This document shows, piece after piece, positions 35,449 through 46,730 of a stretch of DNA of 64,000 nucleotides; position 1 is the stretch's first letter; every line of letters starts with the position of its first letter. Source of the DNA: Delphinapterus leucas (Eukaryota > Chordata > Mammalia > Artiodactyla > Monodontidae). Made by a program: the position numbers and the translations under genes. The notes below the pieces were generated by a model. That model was not told the DNA's origin. It saw only the letters and a list, made by a program, of their open reading frames with translations, and ran no database searches. The DNA lies in contig NW_022098026.1 of NCBI RefSeq assembly GCF_002288925.2, positions 22,958,733 to 23,022,732 of the forward strand, given 5' to 3'.

Positions 35449-35646
35449 GAATATTACTCAGCCACAAAAAAGAGTGAAATATTGCCATTTGCAGCAACAT
35501 GGATGGACCTAGAGATTATCATACTAAGTGAAGTAAGTCAGGCAGAGAAAGACAAATATTATGTGATATCACCTACCTGAGGAATTTAAAAACAATACAA
35601 ACGAATCTATATACAAAACCAGAAACAGACTCACAGACATAGAAAA

Positions 35647-36087
35647 GCATTCATCTTTGGTTTGAGAAAGACTATGATGGAGAGCAAGTGTCTCTGAATG
35701 ACTGAAAGGGTCCAGAGGAGAATCATTCAAATATTGGTACTCTCTAAAATCACAATGGCCAACAAGATTCACTGTGTAAAATGCTATCCCTGATGTTAAT
35801 TTCCTGTCCTCTCTGACGATAATGGTAAGTTACCAAATTCCTAACTCCTAAAAAATGTCAGCTCAATTTCTTACTTTCACCTGTTTACAAAGAATTACTG
35901 ATTCATCTAGTTGGTTCATGAGTGGCTGTGTCACAGTCATGAAATACTTTCTGCAATAGTAAACGTTCATATTTGGCAGTATGGTGTATTTCATGTTTTC
36001 AAGATGTGGTGATAAAACTTTCATGAACAAGATAATATAAGGTTGGCGTACTGTGGGTATTAAATATCTGTTGAATCAATGAATCAG
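35647..36087. other. Unassigned stretch
   Basis: No gene or element recognised. Confidence 0.4.
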
Positions 36088-36248
36088 AAATAGTCCTTAG
36101 AGCAACTCTGAAGGATAATGGTTATTTCTCCATTTTACAATCGCAGGAATTGAGGTTAACAGAGGTTAAATAACTCATTTGAGGCTGCACAATGGTAAAA
36201 GCCAGGGGGGAATGAAGCTCAGATCCCCCTGTCTCAGAAGCCACACCC
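36088..36248 (-). mobile_element. MIR SINE fragment, antisense
   Basis: Shows ttatttctccattttacaatcgcaggaattgagg, aacagaggttaaataactcattt and agctcagatccccctgtctcag, in antisense MIR order. Confidence 0.85.
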
Positions 36249-36485
36249 TGCCTGGCTGACTCACCTGCATGAATGGTGAGCAGAGCAGAACGAGCCCTGG
36301 ACAACTCTGGGCTAAGGGCACCTTCTCTGTGCTGCCCCAACCCTGGTACTTGCCACAGAGCACAATGATAATGTCTTTCCTGAATGTGACTCCCACCAGA
36401 CTGCATAGGTCACTTTTGTGTTCCAGCAGCAGCATAGTATCCGGCACTTACTAAGTGTTGGGTAAACTTTGTTCAGTGGTGAGAA
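36249..36485 (+). mobile_element. Possible L2 LINE 3' fragment
   Basis: The later part (ccaccagactgcataggtcac, cagcatagtatccggcacttactaagtgttgggtaaac) resembles an L2 3' end. The earlier part is not assignable. Confidence 0.45.
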
Positions 36486-36519
36486 GCAATAAAGGCTTCA
36501 TTGTTATTTAAAAAAATTA

Positions 36520-36660
36520 GATTACATATATTACACAACATTATATGTAATACATTATTATATGCTACATAATATTGTATATTATATAGAATAGAATAGG
36601 ATATATATGATATTATATACTTATAATATATATTATATATATAATATGTATATATAAATG
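36520..36660. repeat. AT-rich low-complexity tract
   Basis: TATA/ATAT-rich sequence with agaatagaatagg in the centre. Several short self-complementary stretches could form cruciform DNA. Confidence 0.9.
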
Positions 36661-36845
36661 AGTAATGTGGAACCAAAGAGTAATCTCATCTTTATATCTT
36701 TTAGAATCTGAATATCTAGTGTGTCAGATCCAATATAAATATGTTTGTGCCACACAATATGCACCTTGTACTTGATGCCTTATCATTCAACCTCCCAAAC
36801 CTTGGAGTGCTGCTCCCCTTACACAAAACTCAAAAGTCCCCGCTC

Positions 36846-37054
36846 GGGCTCCCCTGGTGGCGCAGTGGTTGAGAGTACGCCTGCCGATGCAGGGGACACG
36901 GGTTCATGCCCCGGTCCGGGAAGATCCCACATGCCGCGGAGCGGCTGGGCCCGTGAGCCATGGCCGCTGAGTCTGCGCGGCCGGAGCCTGTGCTCCGCAA
37001 CGGGAGAGGCCGCAACAGTGAGACGCCCGTGTACTGCAAAAAAAAAAAAAAAAA
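36846..37054 (+). mobile_element. CHR-type tRNA-derived SINE, sense
   Basis: Head gggctcccctggtggcgcagtgg (one base different from other copies), full GC-rich body and A tail. Duplication tccccgctc at 36837-36845 and tccccactc at 37055-37063, one mismatch. Confidence 0.96.
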
Positions 37055-37074
37055 TCCCCACTCATTTAACTTGT

Positions 37075-37622
37075 AAACAGCGTTTTCCCATTCTTCCCTT
37101 CAGGGTGTCCTTGGGGTTCCCCAGGGTTCCATCCCTGTCCTTGTCCCTTTCCACCTCCCGGTCTTCCAGCTTCCTGAGGGGACTCACAGCCACATGTATA
37201 GCTCCAGCTCCCAATAGAGTGGACACTGTCATGAATGTCCAGAAACCCTGTACTACTGAAGGATTTATTCCTCCAGCTGCTGGGAGTACTGCTAGCCCTC
37301 AGCCCCCTCCAGGAATTTCCCTCAGCTGAAGAGAGCTACTTCACTCAAGGTCCTGCCTTCTCAGGGTCTACACGCAATGAACAACCAGCAATGGACGGAT
37401 GTAAAGACCTGCTCCCCTCACTGGGCCACTCTAGCTTCAGAGCTCACCATGGGGTCAGCGGAAGCTGAAGCTGAGTCGGCATCACACACATGTTCTCCCA
37501 CTACCCCTTCCCATGGCCTCCTCGTTTCACACAGGTATTGATCTCAGAACACTCCTAATAAACTTCTTGCACCTGAATTTCCATCTGAGAATATGCTTCT
37601 GCAGAACCCAGCCTGTAAGATC
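37075..37622 (+). mobile_element. Probable LTR fragment, family uncertain
   Basis: Near its right end, cctaataaacttcttgcacctgaa and cttctgcagaacccagcc have the shape of an LTR poly(A) signal followed by U5, and the upstream words (gctgctgggagtactgctagccc) look repetitive. No LTR termini or duplication could be fixed. Frames across it are not genes. Confidence 0.5.
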
Positions 37623-37857
37623 TAATGACTCTCAAGCCTCTATTTCCATTTGAGTCTTCTGTGACCAAGCCTCGGAACCATATATCTCTCTACCTATTAA
37701 ATATCTTTCACCTTGATCTCCTTAGTCACCTCAAACTCTACATTCCCAAACCGAGCTCATCTTGTTTTCCACACACCCAGACTCTGATCCTCCCTTGGAT
37801 TTTCCTTCTCAGGGGATCTCACCAGCATCATCTAAGCCTCTCAAGCCACAAACTTGA

Positions 37858-38545
37858 CGTATTAGCTATCTATTGCAACATTACTACCAATTAACAGCTT
37901 AAAACAATGCACACTTATTGTTTTATAGTTTCTGGAGGTCAGGAGACCGGGCACAGCGGGGTCCTCTGCAAAGCTGTAATCAAGGTGTTAGTCAGGGATG
38001 GAATCCCTTCAGAGTGGAAGGATCCAAGTCCAAGCTCATTTTGTCATTGGAAGAATTGAGTTCTCTGCAGGCTGTGGGAAGAGGGCCCTTGTTTCCTGCT
38101 GGCTGTTGCCCTGAGGTCACCCTCAGTTCCTCACCACGTGATCCTCTCCATTAGGCAGTTCATAATATTGGCAGTTTGCTTCTTTTTTTTTTTTTTTAAC
38201 ATCTTTATTGGAGTATAATTGCTTTACAATGGTGTGTTAGTTTCTGCTTTATAACGAAGTGAACCAGCTATACATATACATATATCCCCATATCTCCTCC
38301 CTCTTTGCTTGGCAGTTTGCTTCTTAAAAGCCAGCAGGGGCAAGAGAGTTCTAGCAAGACAAGTGTTACAATCCTATGTAACATAACCACAGAAGTGACA
38401 TCCCATCATCCTTGCCATATTTAGTTGGCCAGAAACTCACTCAAGGGGAGGAGCCCATACAAAGGTATGACCACCAGTAGGTGGAGTCATAGGGGCAACC
38501 TTAGAATCAGTCCACTGCCTTTGGATTATATTTTGCTTATTTTAG
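37858..38545. mobile_element. Ancient interspersed repeat (same family as 7640-8115)
   Basis: Begins gtattagctatctattgcaac and goes on with agcttaaaacaatgcacac, tttctggaggtcagg, ctcagttcctcaccacgtg, cagtttgcttctt, agtgacatcccatcatc and actcactcaaggggagg. This is an old, LTR-like mammalian repeat of uncertain name. A small L1 tail is inserted in it. Confidence 0.6.
38185..38308 (-). mobile_element. 5'-truncated young L1 tail (124 bp), 17-bp perfect TSD
   Basis: Poly(T), then aacatctttattggagtataattgc and the reversed L1 3' terminus up to tctcctccctct. The duplication ttggcagtttgcttctt stands at 38168-38184 and 38309-38325 and restores the host repeat when the insert is removed. Confidence 0.97.
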
Positions 38546-39127
38546 TCACATCTAGAGTGACACTTTCTTATTCATCAATAGTAGAAAAAAAAATGCCTTC
38601 TGTGATGCTTTAGGCTCTTGCCTTTCTGAGATATTTGGCCTCGAGTGGAAAGGAAAATAAGAGATCTAGAAATCCCCTAGAGTTGAGGAAATTTATCCAA
38701 GAGTAATTTTTCTGAACCATGGGGGGAAATGTGAGCAGAGATGGCCCAGTTCCCTTCTTATCCAGAACAAAAACACTGCAGCAGTGTAACATAGTAGGAA
38801 GTGCATAGGACTCTGCTATTCAAATTAACCACGATAGTCACCAGGCAACATTTTCTTTTTTTTTTTAACCAATAATATGAAAAAGGAGTTCCCAGTTTCT
38901 GCAGCCCTTTCTGATTTTGTCAGTCTATGCACTGTCATATCTGAAAACTTTCCAGAACAGGAGACTTATCAATGTACTCCTCCATTCTCATTTAAATATC
39001 TACTAGCTATCGTTCTCAGGTTTCTCTTGCCAAGCTGGGTCAAAAAGATGTCACCATCATTATCCCTGATCTGGCCATTTCACATTCTGAATGACAGATA
39101 TGCTGAAGTTCTGAAGAACAAGGTCAT
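38546..39127. other. Unassigned stretch
   Basis: No gene. A T-run at 38861-38870 is the only simple tract. Confidence 0.4.
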
Positions 39128-39310
39128 AAAGTTCACTTTCTGACTGTGCTTTGTGATCTTAGGCAAGTTCCTTAAGCCCCCATAGGCTTCAGTTTCCTTA
39201 CCTGTAACATGGAGAAATAATAGCACCTATGCAGTCGTGTTGAGGTGAGAATTAAAGACACAAACCATTTAGCATAGTGCTCAGTGTATGATATCATTTC
39301 ACAAATGCTA
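39128..39310 (+). mobile_element. MIR SINE, sense
   Basis: Contains ctttgtgatcttaggcaagttcc, ttcagtttccttacctgtaac, gttgaggtgagaattaaag and catagtgctcagtgtatg, in sense MIR order. Confidence 0.88.
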
Positions 39311-41487
39311 GTGCTTAACATTATCATTATTGCCAAGAACAGTGCTTGGTTGACAAACCAATAAAAATTCAAGAAAAATGGGACTGCAAATTTTAAATTT
39401 TTCCTATTTATTTTCAAAACTCATTTAATATCACCATTCTTTTACCCAAGAAAAAATATTTCAAACCAAAGAATTGGAAGAACATCATCTTGAATTAAGG
39501 AACAGTCCTTTTAAATGGAATAAATTTAGCTTTGGGAAAAAAATAACCTCACTCTCCAATACTGATGTTTCTTATTTTGTCAGAGCATGGTGAAAACCTC
39601 ATCATGGATTTCCACAGATCCATAGCCCAGGGTTTGGCAACTGCTGGATTAGAGTCCCAAGGTTCCATCAGACCAGAGTAACAGACCTTATGTTACTGCC
39701 CTCTTATATCTCAATCACTATGTGAACGATCAGCTCATCCTACACCAACACACGTTTTTCATTAGGATAACTGACATCAAACTGGGCCTCAAACTTTCAA
39801 GCTATTTTAATTTATCCACTGTGAACTAAAACAATGAAACTTCTTACTAACTTGTCATCATATTTTTGTGGTATATAGGGTTCGGGGGAGCCATTACATA
39901 TGGATGAGTTTGTTTAAACCACATCCATCCCACTCCTACCTAGTAGGGAAATTTGGGATGGGGGAATGTTACAAAAACATCCGTAGGAGGGGATGAGAGG
40001 GTATTACAAAAACCTCACATATTTTAAAGACAGAAATATTATGCAGTCTTTCTGGTAAATTACACTTGATTGGGATGGAAGATAAATGTCACAACTGAGA
40101 GCAATTTGTAAAAATGCAACTGGAAATAATTTCTTTGCTCATGTTGTTAAAAAGAAATACACTCCTGATTGTAAATTTAAACATAGTGTTGATGTATGGC
40201 ATGTATTAACTGAACCATCATGCAGCTCTGTATGAAGGTTTATTTATATATATATATATATATATGCATATGTGTGCTGGCAGTCAGAAAATGTTTGTAT
40301 TTTAATCTACTATTTCTGTCTGGATGGGAAAAGGAAGAACAGAGACGTGATTTTCTAGACGTTGGCTTGCTCGCAGATCCTCTTAATAATGAGGTACAGC
40401 TTGATTCATAAAAAAAATATTAATAGATTGGAATTTTCATATATATATATATATATATATTTGCTTATTTGCTGGATTACGTAGGATAATTTAGTTGCAA
40501 ATGACATCAACCCAGATAAAATTGGCTTTGGGGTGGAAATAAAATGTATTAGTTCACACACTGGAAAAATCCACGGGGTACTTGCCCTTAGGAGCAGTGG
40601 GACCCATATGCTCAAAAGGTGAAATCAGAATTCTCACTGCACCTCTCCATTCTGCATTCTTCTTTGTTGGCTCAAATCTCAGGTTCTCTCCAAGAAATGG
40701 TAAATGTTGTAACCAGCAAATCAGGATTATATCCTAATAGCCTAAAAACTTTATCTGGAAAAGCATGCATTTTTCTCAATAATTCAATGCTTAGAGAGCT
40801 CCAACTTGGTCCAAAGGTCCAAACCAGAATAAATCCCTAGCCACAGAAATGTGATGGTCATGTTCGTTAGCACGGAAAAATTTGTTTACCTTCTGGACCT
40901 GGAAGTGAAGTGAGCCTCCACTACCAAAACTCATGTGGTCTATAAACTGGGGAGGTTTCTCTCTCTTAGAGTAAGAGAGAGGTTCTGCTAAGTTACAGTG
41001 GGCAATTGGAAATAGATGTCCCCTCTCCTTCCAAGATTATTCTCTTTGTTTCTGTCCAAAGCCAATTTAAACTCTAATCACCTATAGTACATACTAGAAC
41101 TTCTATCCTTTTGATAATTGATCCTGTAGCACTAACATAAGGCATGGTACCTGCCTGGGTCAATCCTGGTAGCTTATCCTGCTGTACCTACCATGAAATA
41201 AGACAGTAATGACAATACCTTCAAAGGAAACGATGTGAGGACCCATGAATGTTCCACAGTGTGCTCATATAAAAAGAGCATATAAAAGCATACTTGTGCT
41301 CATGATTAAAGAGTTTTATGTGTTCCTTCAGTGACAAACCACTAACCTAATAATTATAGCTTGTTAACTCCAAGGAGAAAAGGCAGCATCAATAGAATAG
41401 AATGAGAATCAAACTTAGGACACAGCCTTGGGTTAAATCTTTATTTCATGTCCTCAATAAATAATAGCTATTATTTTTTAAATTAAT
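39311..41487. other. Unassigned 2.2 kb with TA microsatellites
   Basis: TA repeats lie at 40242-40266 and 40438-40461. No gene, no named element. Possible old relics are too diverged to call by eye. Confidence 0.4.
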
Positions 41488-41662
41488 TAGCTGTGTCATG
41501 TTAGACAAGCTGTTTAACCTCTCTAAACCTAAGTTTTCTCATCTCTAAAATAGGGATAATGATATTTACCTTGGAGATTTGTAATGAGCATCAGACACTG
41601 CAGAATTAAGTGCAAGAGTCTTATAGGCATGAAATAAATAATAGCTGTTATCCTCAGTAATA
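41488..41662 (+). mobile_element. MIR SINE, sense
   Basis: Words tagctgtgtcatgttagacaagc, taacctctctaaacctaag, ttctcatctctaaaatagggat and gaaataaataatagctgttat match sense MIR. Confidence 0.88.
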
Positions 41663-42137
41663 AGAACAGTATTTTAATACTGATATACAAAGCTACTGAG
41701 AAAATAATTGATACTTTGGAAAACCAACAATGGAAAAGAGAAGGGCATGTAAGAAAAGAAGATCAGGGAATTGAAACACACACACACAGTAAAGAGTCAG
41801 CAAATGTAGCACAACGTTCAGTTTTTAGAAAAGACAGATATAATTAGGAAAGACACATATGCACAAAAAGAATTTCAAGAGAACTGGTATGTATTTTACC
41901 CTTATAAAACAAGAGTAAAATGCCATAACTTTGGGCATCATTATAGGTATAGCAAAGATGGAGTGCAAGGAATGAAATATACATTTCCAGGTTTCTTTAC
42001 AGTTTACAGTTCATATGCATAGAAGCGAGGCAGCTAAAGACAGTTTTTGTTGCCCTCCAATCTTGTCTTCTGCAACATATTATTTCATGTCATTTTTATA
42101 GTGGGCTTTCACTAATTCCATGCCTGATCCATTAGAT
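41663..42137. other. Unassigned stretch
   Basis: A short CA repeat lies near 41778-41787. Nothing else recognised. Confidence 0.4.
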
Positions 42138-42262
42138 ACCCTGGATTACAAACCAGAGAAACCTGTGTTTGATTCTCAAGTCTGCCATTTATCAACTGTG
42201 GGATCTTGGTAAAGAGACATAACCTCTATAGGCCTGTTAACTTATCTGCAAACAGTAAGAAC
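42138..42262 (+). mobile_element. MIR SINE fragment, sense
   Basis: The tRNA-like part of a MIR: ggattacaaaccagagaaacc, gtttgattctcaagtctgcc and acctctataggcctgttaac. Confidence 0.7.
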
Positions 42263-42267
42263 ACAGG

Positions 42268-42475
42268 AGAGAATATAGCACAGTGCTCAAAAGCACACAC
42301 TTTGGAGTTTTAGACTGCCTGAATTAGGATCTTAGCTAGCCATGAAATTTGGGTAAATCACTCCACCTCTCAGTTTTCTCATCTGAAAATTGGGGATAAT
42401 TACAGTACCTACTTGTGAAGATCTAGTGAAACCACCATGTAATGTATTTAGTATACTGTATGTGATAAACAGTTC
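42268..42475 (+). mobile_element. MIR SINE, sense
   Basis: A second MIR directly after the first: atatagcacagtgctcaaaagc, cacctctcagttttctcatctg, ggggataattacagtacctac. Confidence 0.88.
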
Positions 42476-42664
42476 ACAATGATAGTTGTTGCTGTTAACA
42501 ATAATAATCATACTCATTTTTATGGCCATCATGAAGTGGACATGATTGAATCTACTTTTATTATCTTAGCACCCTACCAGCATGCAGTAAATGTTCAATA
42601 AATGGCTCTAGGGTTTGCTTATTTTAATTATCATTATTGTATCTGATCTTTTGAAAGGTAGAAT

Positions 42665-43271
42665 TGTAACCGAGCAGGACCCTATGAGGCCTTCCCAGAA
42701 TAGACCCCCACCCACGTCCTCCGCCTGACTTTTGCCTGTAGAAAAACTTCAGAGAATAAATAAATAAAGAATAAATTTAATCAGAGAAGTGAGAATATGA
42801 AGAAAGAAAGAAAAACGGTCAAGCAAGACAAAATAATAATACTTTAGCCATTAAACAAAGTCAAGGACCTTTAGTTCCTCCTCAAAGACTATAGAGAATA
42901 TTCTGAGCCACGTCCTTTGAGCTGTTTTGCAGATACTGAAACCCCAACCTAGTGGGAGAAGTTAATTGTATGCTGCCCACCAGCACGTAGACCCCAGACC
43001 AGCTGGAACCAGAAGGTTGATGATACTGACTCCTGATCACCTCACCACCAACCAATCAGAAGAAAGTCCACAAGCTGACCGCACCCTGCTCCTGGAACAC
43101 CATAAGACTCCTCATTACCCACTCCAGAGTGGGACACAGAGTTTTGAGGGCATTAGCCTGCTGTGGCCCCCTTTGCCTGGCAAAGCAGTAGATCTATGCT
43201 TTTCTACTTCACCCAAAACTGTCTCCATGTTTCTATTTGACACGGTGAACAGAGGCCAAGTTTCGGCAACA
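42665..43271 (+). mobile_element. ERV1-type solo LTR, 607 bp, with 4-bp TSD
   Basis: Starts TGtaaccgagcaggacc and ends ttcggcaaCA. The target duplication gaat lies at 42661-42664 and 43272-43275. TG...CA ends and a 4-bp duplication fit a class I (gammaretrovirus-like) endogenous retrovirus reduced to a solo LTR by recombination. It carries an A/G-rich insert near 42750-42850 that the sister LTR at 22668-23721 lacks. No viral gene remains. Confidence 0.88.
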
Positions 43272-43275
43272 GAAT

Positions 43276-43604
43276 GAATATGTAGCTACTAGGCTGAGAG
43301 TTTCTCCACAAGCTAAAATACTCCCTTCTTAACTGTGCATCTCCTAGGCTTATTACCAGGCATGAAGTACAACCATCTTAGAAAAAATTGAATAGAATCT
43401 TTTCTCTCAGTTTGACTATTTAACCAAAGACACCAAAGCCAAATTCTATTGAGATTAATTAACTGCTGAGTTTTTCTTAAGTGTCACTTGCCTATGCAAA
43501 GTTTGTATACTGAAATTTTTCCTTCTGACAACTTGTTTCAATTTTTCTTCACATTCCATTAATTCTCCATCGGTAAAGCTTCATCACTTGGGGGTGAAGT
43601 GGTT
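43276..43604. other. Unassigned stretch
   Basis: Unique AT-rich sequence between the solo LTR and the full-length L1. No gene seen. Confidence 0.4.
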
Positions 43605-43621
43605 AAGAGTGGATTTGCAAA

Positions 43622-45791
43622 GGAGACCTTCAAGATGGCAGAGGAGTAAGACGGGGAGATCACTTTCTTCCCCACAAATACATCATAAATATATCTATAT
43701 GTGGAACAACTCCTACAGAACACCTACTGAACGCTGGCAGACGTCAGATTTCCCAAAAGGCAAGAAACTCCCCACGTAACTAGGTAGGGCAAAAGAAAAA
43801 AAGAGACAAAAGAATAGAGACAGGACCTGCACCTCTCGGAGGGAGCTGTGAAGGAGGAAAAGTTTCCACACACTAGGAAGCCCCTTCACTGGCGGAGATG
43901 GTGGGGGGCAGGGGGTAAGCTTCGGAGCCACGGAGGAGAGCACAGCAATAAGGGTGCGGAGGGCAAAGCGGAGAGATTCCCGCACAGAGGATAAGTGCCG
44001 ACCAGCACTCACCAGCCCAAGAGGCTCGTCTGCTCACCCGCCGGGGTGGGCGGGGGCTGGGAGCTGAGGCTCGGGCTTCGGAGGTCAGATCCCAGGGAGA
44101 GGACTAGGGTTGGCTGCATGAACAAAGTCTGAAGGGGGCTAGTGCACTACAGCTAGCCGGGAGGGAGTCCAGGGAAAAGTTTGGAACTGCCTAAGAGGCA
44201 AGAGACCATTGTTTCGGGGTGTGCGAGGAGAGGGGATTCAGAGCACTGCCTAAATGAGCTCCAGAGACGGGTGTGAGCCACCGCTATCAGTGCAGACACG
44301 AGAGACAGGCATGAGACGCTAAGGTTGCTGCCGCAGCCACCAAGAAGCCTGTGTGCAAGCACAGGTCACTCTCCACACCTCCCCTCCTGGGAGCCTGTAC
44401 AGCCCGCCACTGCCGGGGTCCTGTCATCCAGGGACAACTTCCCGGGGAGAACACACGGCACGCCTCAGGCTGTTATCTGCCTGTTATCTCATGCTGGCCT
44501 CTGCCACCGCAGGCTCGCCCCGCATTCCGTACCCCTCCCTCCCCCCAGCCTGAGTGAGCCAGAGCCCCCGAATCAGCTGATACTTTAACCCCCTCCTGTC
44601 TGAGCAAAAAAACAGATGCCCTCAGGCTACCTACACGCAGAGGCGGGGTCACATCCAAAGCTGAACCCCAGGAGCTGTGGAAACAAAGAAAAGAAAGGGA
44701 AATTTCTCCCAGCAGCCTGAAGAGCAGCAGATTAAATCTCGACAATCAACTTAATGTACCCTGCATCTCTGGAATACCTGAACAGACAATGAATCATCCA
44801 AAAATTGAGGCAGTGGACTTTGGGAGCAACAGTAGACTTGGGGTTTCTTTTCTGCATCTAATTTGTTCCTGGTTTTATGTTTCTTAGTTTAGTAGTTAGT
44901 GTTTATTATTATTGGTAGATTTGTTTATTGATTTGGTTGCTCTCTTCCTTTTTTTCTTTAGATATATAGATATATATTTTTTTCTTTTTTCTCTTTTTGT
45001 GAGTGTATATGTGTATGCTTCTTTGTATGATTTTAACTGTATAGCTTTGCTTTTACCATTTGTACTAGAGTTCTGTCTGTCCATTTCTTTTTTTTTTTTT
45101 TTTAGTATAGCTTTTGGCTCTTGCTATCATTGGTGGATTTGTTTTTTGGTTTGGCTGCTCTATTCTTTCTCTCTTTCTTTTTATTAATCTTCAATTTTTA
45201 AAATTTTAATAATTTTTTAAACTTACAATATATTTTTAATACCTTTATTTTATTTTAGTTTTTCCTTTCTTATTTTGTCTCTTTTCTTCTGAGCTGTGTG
45301 GTTGACAGGGTCTTGGTGCTCCAGCCGGGTGTCAGGCCTGTGTCTCTGAGGTGGGAGAGCCGAGTTCAGGACATTGGTCCACCAGAGACCTCCCGGCTCC
45401 ACGTAAATTCAAATGGTGAAAGCTCTCCCAGAGATCTCCATCTCAACGCTAACACCCAGCTCCACTCAATGACCGGCAAGCTACAGTGCTGGACACCCTA
45501 TACCAAACAACTAGCAAGACAGGAACACAATGCCACCAATTAGCAGAGAGGCTGTTTAAAATCATAATAAGATCACAGACACCCCAAAACACACCACCGG
45601 ACACAGTCCTGCCAACAAGAAAGACAAGACCAGCCTCATCCACAAGAACATAGGCACCAGTCCCCTCCACCAGGAAGCCTACAAAACCCGCGGAACCAAC
45701 CTTACCCACTGGGGGAAGACACCAAAAACAACGAGAACTACAAACCTGCAGGCTGCGGAAAGGAGACCACTAACACAGTAAGTTAAGCAAA
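43622..45791 (+). promoter_or_regulatory. L1 5' UTR (internal promoter region)
   Basis: The first 1.1 kb is GC-rich, with many CpG or former CpG sites, in contrast to its AT-rich surroundings. After it comes a T-rich block (44880-45290) and then an A/C-rich block up to ORF1. In L1 this region holds the pol II promoter that drives the full-length transcript. Its activity in this copy cannot be judged. Confidence 0.8.
43631..43639 (+). promoter_or_regulatory. YY1-like site at L1 5' end
   Basis: The word caagatggc lies at +10 to +18 of the element. Human L1 has a YY1 site at a similar distance, which sets accurate transcription initiation. The match is visible; the function here is inferred. 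Confidence 0.6.
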
Positions 45792-46672
45792 ATGAGAAAA
45801 CAGAGAAACACACAGCAGATGAAGGAGCAAGATAAAAACCCACCAGACCTAACACATGAAGAGGAACTAGGCAGTCTACCTGAAAAAGAATTCAGAATGA
45901 TAGTAAAGATGATCCAAAATCTTGGAAATAGAATGGGGAAAATACAAGAAATGTTTAACAAGGCCCTAGAAGAACTAAAGAGAAAACAAACGATGAAGAA
46001 CACAATAAATGAAATTAAAACTTCTCTAGAAGGAATAAATAGCAGAATACCAGAGGGAGAAGAATGGGCAAGGGATCTGGAAGATAAAATAGTAGAAATA
46101 ACTACTGCAGAGCAGAATAAAGAAAAAAGAATGAAAACAATTGACAGTCTCAGAGACCTCTGGGACAATATTAAACACACCAACATTCGAATTATAGGGG
46201 TCCCAGAAAAAGAAGAGAAAAAGAGACTGAGAAAATATTTGAAGAGATTATAGTTGAAAACTTCCCTAATATGGGAAAGGAAATAGTCAGTCAATTCCAG
46301 GAAGCTCAGAGAGTCCCATACAGGATAAATCCAAGGAGAAACATGCCAACACAAATATTAATCAAACTATCAAAAATTAAATACAAAGAAAAGATATTAA
46401 AAGCAGCAAGGGAAAAACAACAAATAACACACAAGGGAATCCCCATAAGGTTAACAGCTGAACTTTCAGCAGAAACTCTGCAAGCCAGAAAGGAGTGACA
46501 GGACATATTTAAAATGATGAAAGGGAAAAACCTACAACCAAGATTACTCTACACAGCAAGGATCTCATTCAGGTTCGACGGAGAAATTGAAACTTTTACA
46601 GAAAAGCAAAAGCTAATAGAATTCAGCACCACCAAACCAGCTTTACAGCAAACAGGAAAGGAACTTCTCTAG
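45792..46672 (+). pseudogene. L1 ORF1 (broken RNA-binding chaperone gene)
   Basis: ORF1p is the trimeric RNA-binding protein that packages L1 RNA. The ATG at 45792 follows an A-rich leader and opens 153 codons. A charged, heptad-like coiled-coil region fills about residues 35-130. The RRM begins near NIRIIGVPEKE (about residue 131). A shift around 46210-46250 breaks the RRM. Homology resumes from 46271 in another frame, with QRVPYRINPRR and KILKAAREKQQ, up to a TGA at 46496-46498. There sister proteins have a tryptophan. The C-terminal domain continues to a natural stop at 46670-46672 (ctctag). At least one frameshift and one nonsense change inactivate it. Confidence 0.88.
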
Positions 46673-46730
46673 GCAGGAAACACAAGAGAAGGAAAAGACC
46701 TACAATACCAAACCCAAAACAATTAAGAAC

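Larger units (their letters stand above)
34887..35646 (-). mobile_element. L1MA-like LINE with 5' inversion (twin priming)
   Basis: The left segment, 34887-35129, is the L1 3' end in reverse. It goes from the tail side (aaattgaaatatagttgattt) to ccctttggtaac. The right segment, 35137-35646, is L1 in forward orientation. It goes from cctacactgttggtgagaatg to acagacatagaaaa. In L1 order the right segment ends only about ten bases before the left begins. This is the exact geometry of twin-primed insertion. Flanks ttcatattt and ttcatcttt may be the decayed duplication. Confidence 0.9.

Noticed and set aside
36745..37329. 194-codon frame, the joint longest outside L1 sense frames
   Set aside because: Most of it is the CHR SINE body and its A tail; the remainder lies in an LTR-like repeat. 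Similar Pro/Arg-rich frames occur in every SINE copy here.
40438..40461. TA tract as a TATA promoter
   Set aside because: Simple microsatellite with no initiator, CpG context or downstream gene.
22668..43271. The two related LTRs as the 5' and 3' LTR of one provirus
   Set aside because: They lie 20 kb apart with unrelated, repeat-filled DNA between them. The right one has its own 4-bp target duplication, and no gag, pol or env homology was seen.
45770..46354. 194-codon minus-strand frame
   Set aside because: It is the antisense of L1 ORF1; the A-rich sense strand gives a hydrophobic Ser/Leu/Phe-rich shadow with few stops.
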